Of a stretch of 64,000 bases of DNA, positions 18,189-26,691 are shown piece after piece (the first letter of the stretch is position 1; each line of letters opens with the position of its first letter). A program made the translations under genes and the position numbers. The DNA comes from Allobosea psychrotolerans (GTDB taxonomy: Bacteria; Pseudomonadota; Alphaproteobacteria; Rhizobiales; Beijerinckiaceae). The notes beneath the pieces are model-generated. The model searched no databases, was not told the origin of the DNA, and was given only the letters and a program-made list of their open reading frames with translations. The stretch lies in the NCBI RefSeq assembly GCF_002917105.1, contig NZ_PQFZ01000022.1, positions 23,280-87,279 of the forward strand, given 5' to 3'.

Positions 18189-19013
18189 CTAAGGCTTCGC
18201 TCCGAACGGCAAGGGCGGCGCATCGGCCTTCAGCACGATGCCGACGCGACGGTTGAAGGCGAGGTAAGGATTGTCCTTGATCAAGGGATCGGTATCGCCC
18301 TTGCCGGTGACCGAGGCGAAGCGCTCATTGGGCACGCCGGCATTGGCCAGGATTTCGCGCACCGCCGCCGCGCGGCCCACCGACAAGGTCCAGGGATCGC
18401 CCTCCGGCAACTGACCCGGGCGCGGCGTCGCGGTGTGCCCGGTCAGCGTGATCTTGTTGGGCAGGCGCCTCAGCGAAGGCGCCACCGCCGCGAGCACCTT
18501 GCGCATGCGTTCATTGGGCTGGCTCGAGCCTTCCGCGAACATGGCGCGGCCATCCTGATCGACAAGCTGGATGTCGATGCCCGCTTCCGAGACCTCGACC
18601 AGGATGTTGCGCGAGACTTCCGCAATCTCCGGCATCTCGCGCAAGGCCTGTCGCAGCGAGGCCGCGGCGAGCGCGAAACCGCGATCATGCGTCGCCGCGA
18701 TCAGCCCGTCTTCCTTCTGGTTGTTGTGGTTGGGCGCGGTCGTGTCGGAGGCGTCCTCCAGCGGCCGGATATAGGCGTTCTTGATATGGGTCTTGGTCGG
18801 GATGCCGTCGACCTCGACGATGCCGGCCAGCCGCATGTCCTTTTGTGTGCCGAAGGCCTCGCGCATCGAGCCTGCGACGATCTGCATCTTGTTCTTGTCC
18901 TGGCTCGAATAGGCCGCGACCATGACGAAGAACGCCATCAGCAGCGCCATCAGATCGGCGAAGGTCACGAACCAGCCGTGACCGCCATGCGCTCCGCGCT
19001 TCTTCTTCGCCAT
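18189..19013 (-). CDS. motB: MotB-type stator protein with OmpA domain
   Basis: Flagellar stator subunit of 274 residues that anchors the ion channel to peptidoglycan. It has the MotB plug/transmembrane segment TFADLMALLMAFFVMVAAYS with the essential aspartate of the FADLM motif, a linker, and a C-terminal OmpA-like domain (about residues 130-270) with LTGHTATPRPG and the SVGRAAAVREIL and NRRVGIV motifs. It follows motA by 129 bases on the same strand. No other flagellar genes are in the window, so this pair stands alone. Confidence 0.87.
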   Translation of the reverse strand: MAKKKRGAHGGHGWFVTFADLMALLMAFFVMVAAYSSQDKNKMQIVAGSMREAFGTQKDMRLAGIVEVDGIPTKTHIKNAYIRPLEDASDTTAPNHNNQKEDGLIAATHDRGFALAAASLRQALREMPEIAEVSRNILVEVSEAGIDIQLVDQDGRAMFAEGSSQPNERMRKVLAAVAPSLRRLPNKITLTGHTATPRPGQLPEGDPWTLSVGRAAAVREILANAGVPNERFASVTGKGDTDPLIKDNPYLAFNRRVGIVLKADAPPLPFGAKP

Positions 19014-19090
19014 CGTTCGGGCCCTAGATCACGCCGCATTCGGGCGGAACCGTCCGAACGCGGAAAACCGTGATCGATTCTAATAGTTTA

Positions 19091-19138
19091 GAGCATTGCC
19101 CATGCGAAAGCCCGGTGCTCACTTTTTCGCGTAATGCT
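19091..19138. repeat. Diverged copy of a dispersed palindromic repeat
   Basis: Between motA and motB. GAGCATT...GCGAAAG...TTTTTCGCG...AATGCT is arranged like the repeats at 43350-43398 and 57062-57110, with arms AGCATT and AATGCT about 35 bases apart and the same GCGAAA/TTTTTCGCG centre. Sequence is more diverged than in the other two copies. Confidence 0.5.
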
Positions 19139-19142
19139 GTCG

Positions 19143-19910
19143 TCATGCCGCCGCCATCTCAGCGCGGTGATGGTCGGGCAGATAGGCGAGCAGCATCTCG
19201 CGCACCAGCGTCGCGCTCTTGGCGTCGCGCATCTGCAGCACGCCGTCAATGATCAGCGTGCGCGAGATCTCCTCCTCCTCGAGCTTGATATGCAGCTTGT
19301 CGGCGATCGGCAGGGTGATCATGTTGGCGACCAGCGCGCCGTAGAGCGTGGCGAGCAAGGCTGTCGCCATAGCCGGTCCGAGCTTGGACGGGTCGCTCAT
19401 ATTGGCGAACATCGAGACCATGCCGATGATGGTGCCGACCATGCCCCAGGCCGGGGCGCAGTCGCCGATGGCGCGATAGACCTTCGAGCCTTCATCGAGC
19501 CGCTGTAGGAAGTTGTCGCGGTCGCGCTCCATCGTGTCGCGGATGAAATCCTTGTCGTAGCCGTCGGCGATATAGCGCAGCCCCTGCGCCAGGAACGTGT
19601 CGGAAACCTCGACGCTTTCCAGGGCCACCGGCCCGCTCTTGCGGGCGATCTCGGCGACGCGGGTGATCTCCTCGATCAGCTCGCGCGGATTGACCGAGCG
19701 CAGGGTGAAGGCGAAGCGCAGGCCCATGGGCAGGCCATGCGCGATCACCGAGAACGGAAACCGCACCATAGTGGCGGCAGTGGCGCCCCCGAAAATGATG
19801 ATCATGGCGTGTTTGTCGTAATAGGCAGCGAAATTGCCGCCATCGATGATGATCAGAGAGCAGATCGTCGCGATACCGGCGAGGATGCCGACGCCAGTTG
19901 CGATATCCAT
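19143..19910 (-). CDS. motA: MotA/PomA-type stator proton or sodium channel subunit
   Basis: Four-helix inner-membrane protein of 255 residues of the MotA/TolQ/ExbB superfamily. N-terminal helices MDIATGVGILAGIATICSL and HAMIIIFGGATAATMV are followed by a cytoplasmic loop and the paired C-terminal helices AIGDCAPAWGMVGTIIGMVSMF and GPAMATALLATLYGALVANM, the MotA signature with its conserved prolines and glycines. The length and sequence resemble the PomA/LafT branch more than the 290-residue rhizobial MotA. The ATG at 19910 is preceded by GAGG. Its partner motB lies downstream. Confidence 0.85.
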   Translation of the reverse strand: MDIATGVGILAGIATICSLIIIDGGNFAAYYDKHAMIIIFGGATAATMVRFPFSVIAHGLPMGLRFAFTLRSVNPRELIEEITRVAEIARKSGPVALESVEVSDTFLAQGLRYIADGYDKDFIRDTMERDRDNFLQRLDEGSKVYRAIGDCAPAWGMVGTIIGMVSMFANMSDPSKLGPAMATALLATLYGALVANMITLPIADKLHIKLEEEEISRTLIIDGVLQMRDAKSATLVREMLLAYLPDHHRAEMAAA

Positions 19911-20052
19911 GGAAACCACCTCGATCCGGCCGATGCGCGCCGCGCGAAGCTGCCCCGCTTCTGCAGCACAAAAAACCTTAGAAGGCGGCCATTGAACGAA
20001 GCGTTAAGGTTGAGGCCTTGCTCACATCTCCACGTCAGCTAAAGCTCTCAGC

Positions 20053-21867
20053 ATGTCCCTGTTTGCAATCTATACTCGCGTGCTTGGTGAGCTTGGTCCC
20101 GAAAAGCGGCTCGGCCTGATCTTGGCGCTCGCCAATATCCTGCTCGCGGCAGCGGCTTTTGCCGAGCCGATGCTGTTTGGCGCGCTGATCGACAAGCTGT
20201 CGGCCGTGCAGGGCGCCGGCCAGCGTCTCGCCTGGGGCGACCTCAACGCTTTGATCCTGGCCTGGGTCGGCTTCGGCCTGTTCACCATCGCCGCCAGTGT
20301 CTTCGTCTCCCTGCATTCCGACCGGCTCGCCCATCGCCGCCGGCTCGCCGTGATGGCGAACTATTTCGAGCACGCGCTGACACTGCCGCTCGCCTACCAC
20401 ACCCAGACCCATTCCGGCCGCGTGCTCAAGGTGATGCTCGACGGCACCAGCGGCATGTGGGCGCTGTGGCTGTCCTTCTTCCGCGAGCATTGCGCCAGCC
20501 TCGTCGCGCTCTTCATCCTGCTGCCCTTCACGCTGTGGAAGAACTGGCAGCTTGGCCTGCTGCTGATATCGCTTGTCGTGCTCTTCGGCGCGCTGACCGC
20601 CTATGTGCTGCGCAAGACCGACAAGTTGCAGAGCAATGTCGAGGCCTATCACTCAAACCTCGCCGAACGCGCCTCGGACGCGCTCGGCAATGTGCCGGTG
20701 ATCCAGAGCTTCACGCGCATCGAAGCCGAGGTGCGCGGCCTGCGCTCGACCATTGCGAGCCTGCTGGAAGCCCAGCTCCCGGTCCTGTCCTGGTGGGCGA
20801 TCGCGACAGTGGCGACGCGCGCCTCGGCGACGCTGACCGTGCTCGCGATCTTCGTCGTCGGCGCCTGGCTCCTGATGCAGGGCCTCACGACCGTCGGCGA
20901 GATCGTCACCTTCATGGGCTTCGCCACCATGCTGGTCGGCCGACTCGAGCAGATCGTCGCCTTCGTGAACTTCATCTTCATGCAGGCGCCCAAGATGCGC
21001 GAATTCTTCGAGGTGCTGGACACGCTGCCCGCCGTGCGCGACCTGCCCAGCGCCAAGGATGCCGGGCGCTTGTCGGGGGCGGTCGCCTTCGAGGACGTCT
21101 CCTTCTCCTATGACGGCAAGCGCACGGCCGTGCAGGACGTCTCATTTGCGGTGAAGCCGGGCGAGACCATCGCCATCGTCGGCTCGACCGGTTCGGGCAA
21201 ATCGACCACGCTTGGCCTGCTGCACCGGGCCTTCGACCCGCAATCGGGCCGCATCACCGTCGATGGCCTCGACATCCGCGACATCTCGCTTCTGTCGCTG
21301 CGCCGCAATATCGGCGTCGTCTTCCAGGAGCCGATGCTGTTCGCACGCTCGATCCGCGAGAACCTCACCGTCGGCAAGCCCGATGCCACCGACGCCGAGA
21401 TGATGGAGGCGCTCGACCGCGCGCAGGCCACCGAGGTAATGGCGCGCCAGCCCGACGGGCTCGACACCCTCGTCGGCGAACGCGGGCGGACCCTCTCGGG
21501 CGGCGAGCGCCAGCGTCTGTCGATCGCGCGCGCCTTGCTCAAGAACCCGCCGATCCTGATTCTCGACGAGGCGACATCGGCGCTCGACGCCGCGACCGAG
21601 GTCAAGCTGCAGAAGGCGCTGGAAGAGGTGATGAAGGGGCGCACCACCTTCGTCATCGCCCACCGCCTCGCCACCATCCGCAATGCCGACCGCATCCTGG
21701 TCTTCGAGCAGGGCCAGGTCATCGAGATGGGCTCCTTCGAGGAGCTCGTCGCCAAGGGCGGACGTTTCGCCGCGCTGGCGCGGGCGCAGTATCTCGTCGC
21801 CGACAAACCCGCGGCGCTGGCGGAGGAGGCTACTAGCCCGCTGGCGGCCAAGATCACATTCGATTGA
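20053..21867 (+). CDS. ndvA: Cyclic beta-1,2-glucan ABC exporter (NdvA/ChvA)
   Basis: Fused transmembrane and ATPase ABC exporter of 604 residues that moves cyclic beta-1,2-glucan to the periplasm; in rhizobia and Agrobacterium this is needed for osmotic adaptation and host interaction. The N terminus MSLFAIYTRVLGELGPEK and the six-helix ABC_membrane region (about residues 20-310) match the NdvA family. The ATPase half has Walker A GSTGSGKSTT (about 374), signature LSGGERQRLSIARALL (about 478) and Walker B ILILDEATSALD. The ndvB synthase is not in the window. It lies divergent from motA. Confidence 0.92.
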   Translation: MSLFAIYTRVLGELGPEKRLGLILALANILLAAAAFAEPMLFGALIDKLSAVQGAGQRLAWGDLNALILAWVGFGLFTIAASVFVSLHSDRLAHRRRLAVMANYFEHALTLPLAYHTQTHSGRVLKVMLDGTSGMWALWLSFFREHCASLVALFILLPFTLWKNWQLGLLLISLVVLFGALTAYVLRKTDKLQSNVEAYHSNLAERASDALGNVPVIQSFTRIEAEVRGLRSTIASLLEAQLPVLSWWAIATVATRASATLTVLAIFVVGAWLLMQGLTTVGEIVTFMGFATMLVGRLEQIVAFVNFIFMQAPKMREFFEVLDTLPAVRDLPSAKDAGRLSGAVAFEDVSFSYDGKRTAVQDVSFAVKPGETIAIVGSTGSGKSTTLGLLHRAFDPQSGRITVDGLDIRDISLLSLRRNIGVVFQEPMLFARSIRENLTVGKPDATDAEMMEALDRAQATEVMARQPDGLDTLVGERGRTLSGGERQRLSIARALLKNPPILILDEATSALDAATEVKLQKALEEVMKGRTTFVIAHRLATIRNADRILVFEQGQVIEMGSFEELVAKGGRFAALARAQYLVADKPAALAEEATSPLAAKITFD

Positions 21868-22023
21868 GGCGAACGCCTCGCCTCGATCTTGCATCGTTCT
21901 CGGTGCGGCAAACAGGCGAGCAAGATGCCATCCTAGTGCGGTAAGCTGAGGCAGGTTGCCCTGGCGGCCTGTTTCCGCACGCCCTTTTCAAGCCAATCAT
22001 TTCGGGACGGCCCCTTGAACACC

Positions 22024-23151
22024 ATGATCCTCCGCCTCGCCTGCGCCTGGGCGACCGTTGCCGCTTTCCTGCTCTTCGGAGGCAGCCTGCTCGGCCAGCT
22101 CGGCGCGCCGCTGGCGTCTGCAGCGATCTTCCTGTGGCTGCTGGGGATCATCATCTGGGCGGCGTTCGGTGTGGTTCACGAGGCGGAGATCCTGGCCGGC
22201 CGGCTCGGCGAGCCTTTCGGGACGCTGATCCTGACGCTCTCGATCGTGATCATCGAGGTGGCGCTGATCTCGGCTGTGATGCTTGGGGCCAAGGGCGCGC
22301 CGACGCTGGGGCGCGACACCATGTTCGCGGTGCTGATGATCGTGCTCAACGGTGTGGTCGGCATCGGCCTGCTGGTGGGCGGCCGACGCCATTTCGCGCA
22401 GAGCTACAATCTGAAAGGCGCGTCTTCTTATCTCGCGGTGATCATTCCCCTGACCGTGATCCCGCTTATGCTGCCGAATTTCACGACATCGACCAGCAAC
22501 GGCACGCTGACGACGCTGCAATCGGTCTCTTTCTCGCTGTTCACCATCGCGCTCTACGGCGCCTTCCTCGTGCTCCAGACCGGGCGCCACCGCTCCTTTT
22601 TCCAGGAGCCGACGCGCGAGCAGGGGCCGCTGCCTCGTACCGCCATGCCCGGCGATGACGAGCCCAGCGAGGACGACCACGGCCATGACGATCCAGGCGG
22701 CACGACCGCGAAGCATGTCGTCCTGCTGCTCGCCAACATCCTGCCGATCGTCATCCTGGCGAAGAGCCTCGCGGCGGTGCTGGATTTCGGCATCATCAAA
22801 CTCGGGGCTCCCGTCGCGCTTGGCGGTATCCTGATCGCCATGGTGGTGTTCACGCCGGAATGCATCGCGGCGCTGCGGGCGATCAGCGCCAACCAGCTCC
22901 AGCGCGCGATCAATCTGTGCCTCGGCGCGGCGGCCTCGACGCTCGGCCTGACCGTGCCGGCCGTACTCGCGATCGGCCTGTTGACGGGGCAGGAAGTCGT
23001 GCTCGGCTTGTCGGGAAGCAATATGGTCATCCTGGCGATGACGCTGCTGCTCTCGACGCTGACCTTCACCGGCACGCGCACGACAATGCTGGAGGGCGCG
23101 GTGCATCTCGCGGTGTTCTTCGTGTTTTTAGTGCTGGTGTTCAGCCCATGA
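22024..23151 (+). CDS. Calcium/cation:proton antiporter (CaCA, ChaA-like)
   Basis: Inner-membrane antiporter of about 375 residues. The two inverted alpha-repeats of the CaCA superfamily are visible: GEPFGTLILTLSIVIIEV in the first half and FTPECIAALRAISANQLQ with LGLTVPAVLAIG in the second, each with the acidic ion-binding residue. An acidic, His-rich cytoplasmic loop (DDEPSEDDHGHDD) separates the halves. Related proteins include ChaA and the plasmid-borne y4hA of rhizobia. The first ATG is at 22024; a TTG at 22015 has a better-spaced GGGACGG before it and may be the true start. Confidence 0.88.
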   Translation: MILRLACAWATVAAFLLFGGSLLGQLGAPLASAAIFLWLLGIIIWAAFGVVHEAEILAGRLGEPFGTLILTLSIVIIEVALISAVMLGAKGAPTLGRDTMFAVLMIVLNGVVGIGLLVGGRRHFAQSYNLKGASSYLAVIIPLTVIPLMLPNFTTSTSNGTLTTLQSVSFSLFTIALYGAFLVLQTGRHRSFFQEPTREQGPLPRTAMPGDDEPSEDDHGHDDPGGTTAKHVVLLLANILPIVILAKSLAAVLDFGIIKLGAPVALGGILIAMVVFTPECIAALRAISANQLQRAINLCLGAAASTLGLTVPAVLAIGLLTGQEVVLGLSGSNMVILAMTLLLSTLTFTGTRTTMLEGAVHLAVFFVFLVLVFSP

Positions 23152-23251
23152 GCAGCGCCGCGATGACCTGAGAGGTAATCGACCCTATGCCCTCGACAGG
23201 GCAACGTCCTCTGGAGAAATCGGCCGTTCCGGCCCGAACAGGGAGACGACC

Positions 23252-23581
23252 ATGACAGCCTACGCCATCTGCCATCTGCGCAATGTCGAATTGGGAGCCG
23301 ACATCGTCGACTATATCCGGAGGATCGACGCGACGCTTGCGCCTTTCAGCGGACATTTCCTCATTCACGGCGCAACGCCGGAGATCGTCGAAGGGCCCTG
23401 GCCGGGCGACCTCGTCATGATCGCTTTTCCCGACATGGAGGCAGCGCGCGGCTGGTACGCTTCGCCCGCCTACCAGGAGATCCTGCCGTTGAGGACGAGG
23501 AATTCGACAAGCGTCACCATGCTGGTCGACGGTGTGCCCGAGGGCTACAAGGCGACGCAGGTGCTGGCCAAGCTCAGCTGA
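23252..23581 (+). CDS. DUF1330 family protein
   Basis: Small cytoplasmic protein of 109 residues with a dimeric ferredoxin-like (dabb-type) fold. The family signature is visible in IVDYIRRIDATLAPFSGHFLIHG, PGDLVMIAFPDMEAARGWY and the SPAYQEILPLR end. No biochemical role is established for DUF1330 proteins. It ends nine bases before the converging aroB gene. Confidence 0.87.
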   Translation: MTAYAICHLRNVELGADIVDYIRRIDATLAPFSGHFLIHGATPEIVEGPWPGDLVMIAFPDMEAARGWYASPAYQEILPLRTRNSTSVTMLVDGVPEGYKATQVLAKLS

Positions 23582-23590
23582 GCCAACCGC

Positions 23591-24745
23591 TCAGGCCGCC
23601 TTGCCGTTCACCAAAAGCTCGGTCTCGACGAACGACTTGACCTCCCCGGCCGCAACGCCCGGCGCGATGAAGCTTTTGCCGATGCCATGCGCCAGGATGA
23701 AGGTCATGGCGCCGCGCTTGACCTTCTTGTCCTGCGCCATCGCCGTCACGATCTCGTCGGCGCTGCCCGCCCCGCCCGGCACCTGCTGGAGCCGGCTCGG
23801 GAGCCCGACCTGGTCGAGATGGCGGGCGACGCGGACCGCGTCCTGGCCGGAGCACAACCCCAGGCGCTGCGAGAAGCGGAAGGCGAGCGCAAGCCCGATC
23901 GCAACCGCCTCGCCATGGACGAGACGCGTCGAATCGTAATGCGTCAGCCGTTCCAGCGCATGGGCGAAGGTGTGGCCGAGATTGAGCAGGGCCCGATCCC
24001 CCTCCTCGCGCTCGTCACGCGCGACGATGGCAGCCTTGGCCCGACAGGCGACCGCCACCGCATGGTCGCGCTCGGGCCCGCCGGTGATGATCCGGCTCCA
24101 ATTGGTCTCGCACCAGTCGAAGAAGCCGGCATCGTCGATCAGCCCGTATTTGACCACCTCGGCATAGCCGGCCTTGAACTCGCGCTCGCTCAGCGTGTCG
24201 AGCAAGGCGGTGTCGGCGATGACCAGCGCGGGCTGGTGGAAGGCACCGATCAGGTTCTTGCCATGGGTGGAGTTGATCCCGGTCTTGCCGCCGACGGAGG
24301 AATCGACCTGGGCCAGGAGGCTTGTCGGAATCTGGATGAAGCGCACGCCGCGCCGCAGCACCGCGGCCGCAAAGCCGGTGAGATCGCCGACGACGCCGCC
24401 GCCTAGCGCGATGACGAGATCCTGGCGCTCGATCTTGGCCGCCAGCAGCGCCTCGCAGAGCTCGATCAGCCTTGCATAGGATTTCGAGGCTTCGCCCGGT
24501 GGGATCACGATGCGGGTCGCCGCGATCCCCTCCTGGTGCAGACAGGCCTCGAAAGCCGGGGCATGCAATTCCGCGACATGCGCATCGGTCACCAGCGCCG
24601 CCTTCGCGCCCGGTGCGAGCCGCGCGATCAGGGCCGCTGCCTCGCAAAGCTGGTGCCGGCCGATATGGATATCGTAGGAGCGGCCTTCGAGCGCGACCGG
24701 GACGATGATCCGCCCCCCTGGGCTTTCTTGAGCTGGAATAGTCAT
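23591..24745 (-). CDS. aroB: 3-dehydroquinate synthase
   Basis: Second enzyme of the shikimate pathway, converting DAHP to 3-dehydroquinate with bound NAD and a divalent metal. The 384-residue protein has the NAD motif ALGGGVVGDLTGFAAA, the DSSVGGKTGIN substrate and metal region with PTSLLAQ before it, the KYGLIDD segment and the metal-binding histidines in LNLGHTFAHALE and HGEAVAIG. It starts with an ATGA four-base overlap on the aroK stop, as is usual for aroK-aroB. It shares a strand and probably a transcript with aroK. Confidence 0.96.
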   Translation of the reverse strand: MTIPAQESPGGRIIVPVALEGRSYDIHIGRHQLCEAAALIARLAPGAKAALVTDAHVAELHAPAFEACLHQEGIAATRIVIPPGEASKSYARLIELCEALLAAKIERQDLVIALGGGVVGDLTGFAAAVLRRGVRFIQIPTSLLAQVDSSVGGKTGINSTHGKNLIGAFHQPALVIADTALLDTLSEREFKAGYAEVVKYGLIDDAGFFDWCETNWSRIITGGPERDHAVAVACRAKAAIVARDEREEGDRALLNLGHTFAHALERLTHYDSTRLVHGEAVAIGLALAFRFSQRLGLCSGQDAVRVARHLDQVGLPSRLQQVPGGAGSADEIVTAMAQDKKVKRGAMTFILAHGIGKSFIAPGVAAGEVKSFVETELLVNGKAA

Positions 24746-25365
24746 AATTCTTGCAACCCGGATGGCGGCGGCCGCAGATGTTGACCCAGCGCCGCGACGA
24801 CATCCTCGACCACGACGTCGAGGGGATCGTCGCGCGAGATCAAGGTCAGGTCGGCCAGCGCATAGACCGGCTCGCGCTCGGTCAGCATCCGGCGCAGCGT
24901 CGCGTCGGGGTCGGCGGTCTGCAGCAATGGCCGGTTCGAGCGCTTGCGGACGCGGCGCATCAGCACCTCGGGCTCGGCCTTGAGCCAGACCGAGATGCCG
25001 AGCTTGGCGATGCGCTCGCGCGTCTCGGCATTCATATAGGCGCCGCCGCCCGTCGCCAGCACGAGCGGCGCGCGCGTGGTCAGGATACGGCCGATCACCC
25101 GCCGCTCGCCGTCGCGGAACTCGGTTTCGCCGCGCTGGGCGAAAATCTCGGGGATGCTCATGCCCGCCGCCGTCTCGATCTCGGTATCGGCATCGACGAA
25201 GGGCAAACCGAGCCTGGTCGCCAACCGTCGGCCGACCGCACTCTTGCCCGAGCCCATCATGCCGACTAGCACGATCGCGCGCTGGCCCAATGCCGCGCGC
25301 AAATCTTCGCGATCCACACGTAGACCCTTGCTATCTCGTTGGTCGAGCGTCTCGACAATCATCAT
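24742..25365 (-). CDS. aroK: Shikimate kinase
   Basis: Phosphorylates shikimate with ATP in aromatic amino-acid synthesis. The 207-residue protein has the P-loop GMMGSGKSAVGRRLA (about residues 35-49), the shikimate-binding DADTEIE (DxD) region, the FRDGERRVI motif and the ATGGGAY shikimate site, plus the lid RKRSNRPLLQ. The N-terminal 30 residues are an extension before the core, common in alphaproteobacteria. It overlaps aroB by four bases and is divergent from the small membrane protein and xerD. Confidence 0.95.
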   Translation of the reverse strand: MMIVETLDQRDSKGLRVDREDLRAALGQRAIVLVGMMGSGKSAVGRRLATRLGLPFVDADTEIETAAGMSIPEIFAQRGETEFRDGERRVIGRILTTRAPLVLATGGGAYMNAETRERIAKLGISVWLKAEPEVLMRRVRKRSNRPLLQTADPDATLRRMLTEREPVYALADLTLISRDDPLDVVVEDVVAALGQHLRPPPSGLQEL

Positions 25366-25533
25366 TCTGGCATTTCCTCAACGCCCGTTTAGCATGAGCG
25401 ATCACGCGCCGTCATGCCCTCACGAAACCTTGCCCTCCCCGCAGTCTCGCGCCGGCCCTTGCGCCTTCCCCGCCGCTTCGGGAATAACCGATCAGTCCTG
25501 ATTCCGGGCCAGAACTTCGAGGGCCGCCACACC

Positions 25534-25680
25534 GTGCCGACGCTGTTCAGATTCATCGCCTTTCTCGCCATTCTCGGCGGGCTGATCTTCGGCGGCATGG
25601 TCGCGCTGGTGACCTTCGTCCAGCCCGAACCGCGCGAGATCGTCGAGATCGTGCCGCCAGCCAAGCTGCAGCCGCGATGA
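25534..25680 (+). CDS. Small single-helix membrane protein upstream of xerD
   Basis: Predicted 48-residue inner-membrane protein: FIAFLAILGGLIFGGMVAL helix followed by TFVQPEPREIVEIVPP, a short proline-rich tail. A GTG at 25534 with GAGGG upstream is chosen because the upstream in-frame sequence looks nothing like a gene start. Short proteins with this helix and EPREI tail are, as far as I recall, conserved before xerD in this order and sometimes misannotated as histidine kinase. Its TGA overlaps the xerD ATG (ATGA), so the two are probably translationally coupled. Function unknown. Confidence 0.7.
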   Translation: MPTLFRFIAFLAILGGLIFGGMVALVTFVQPEPREIVEIVPPAKLQPR

Positions 25681-26606
25681 GCCGCGAGGGCCGCGCAAGG
25701 CTGAAGGCCTTCCTCGACATGCTGGCGGCCGAGCGCGGCGCGGCCGGCAATACGCTGGAAGCCTATGAGCGCGACATCGACGACTACCTGGAATGGCTCG
25801 GCGGCAAGGCGCTGGGCGATCTTGCGGCGGACGATATCCGCGGCTGGCTCGGCGACATCGCCGCGCGCGGCCTCAAGGCGTCCTCGGCCGCGCGCAAGCT
25901 CTCGGCCGTGCGCCAGTTCCATCGCTTTCTCTACACCGAGGGGCTCTTGCCCAACGACCCCTCGGCCGCCATCGAAGGCCCGAGGCAGGGCCGTCCCCTA
26001 CCGAAAGTGGTCTCCGTCGCTGATGTCGACCAGTTGATCGAGACGGCGCGGCTGGCGAGCGAACGCGACGGCTTGTCGAAGCCCGCCCGCCTGAAGGCGC
26101 TGCGGATGCGCTGCCTGATCGAACTGCTCTACGCCACGGGCCTGCGCGTCTCGGAGCTGATCGCATTGCCGCTTTCGGCCGCGACCACGCGCGAACGCTT
26201 CCTGGTGGTGCGCGGCAAGGGCGACAAGGACCGGCTGGTGCCATTGAACGAAGCCGCGCGCGAGGCCGGGCTCGCCTATCTCGAGGCGCTGCGCCAGGCG
26301 GGCGGGGCCGACAGCCGCTGGCTTTTCCCCTCCGATGGCGAAAGCGGGCACCTGACCCGCCAGGCCTTCGCCCGCGATCTCAAATCGCTTGCCGCGGCGG
26401 CCGGGCTCTCACCCGCTGCCTTGAGCCCGCATGTGCTGCGCCACGCCTTTGCCAGCCACCTCCTGCAGAACGGCGCCGATCTGCGCGTCGTGCAGGAACT
26501 GCTCGGCCATGCCGATATCGCCACCACCCAGATCTACACCCATGTCCTCGACGAGCGGCTGAAAAGCATGGTCCGCGACCTGCACCCGCTCGCCGACGAG
26601 AGCTAG
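25677..26606 (+). CDS. xerD: Site-specific tyrosine recombinase XerD
   Basis: Resolves chromosome dimers at dif together with XerC. The 309-residue protein has an N-terminal SAM-like core-binding domain (about residues 5-95) and a C-terminal catalytic domain with the tyrosine-recombinase residues: arginine in YATGLRVSEL, lysine in VRGKGDKDRLVPL, HVLRHAFASHLL (HxxR), the LGHADIATT histidine and the final tyrosine in TQIYTHV. The C terminus ends ERLKSMVRDLHPLADES, as expected, then TAG. The suspected IS21-type end begins immediately after this stop codon. Confidence 0.95.
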   Translation: MSREGRARLKAFLDMLAAERGAAGNTLEAYERDIDDYLEWLGGKALGDLAADDIRGWLGDIAARGLKASSAARKLSAVRQFHRFLYTEGLLPNDPSAAIEGPRQGRPLPKVVSVADVDQLIETARLASERDGLSKPARLKALRMRCLIELLYATGLRVSELIALPLSAATTRERFLVVRGKGDKDRLVPLNEAAREAGLAYLEALRQAGGADSRWLFPSDGESGHLTRQAFARDLKSLAAAAGLSPAALSPHVLRHAFASHLLQNGADLRVVQELLGHADIATTQIYTHVLDERLKSMVRDLHPLADES

Positions 26607-26681
26607 TGTCAGATCTCACGAAGTTTGAGCCTGTCTCACAAGGTTTGAGGCCGGCCGACCCCGAATCTCATGAAGGTTGAG
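26607..26681 (+). repeat. Three imperfect 16-base direct repeats, possible IS21-type terminus
   Basis: Sequence starting TGTCAGA at 26607 contains TCTCACGAAGTTTGAG (26614-26629), TCTCACAAGGTTTGAG (26634-26649) and TCTCATGAAGGTTGAG (26666-26681). IS21-family elements begin with TG and carry several copies of a transposase-binding repeat near each end. No transposase or second end is present, so this is at most a remnant. Confidence 0.5.
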
Positions 26682-26691
26682 CTACATCACG

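Noticed and set aside
21866..21879. GAGGCG-AA-CGCCTC at the ndvA stop codon as terminator
   Set aside because: Loop of two bases and no T-run; it is too weak.
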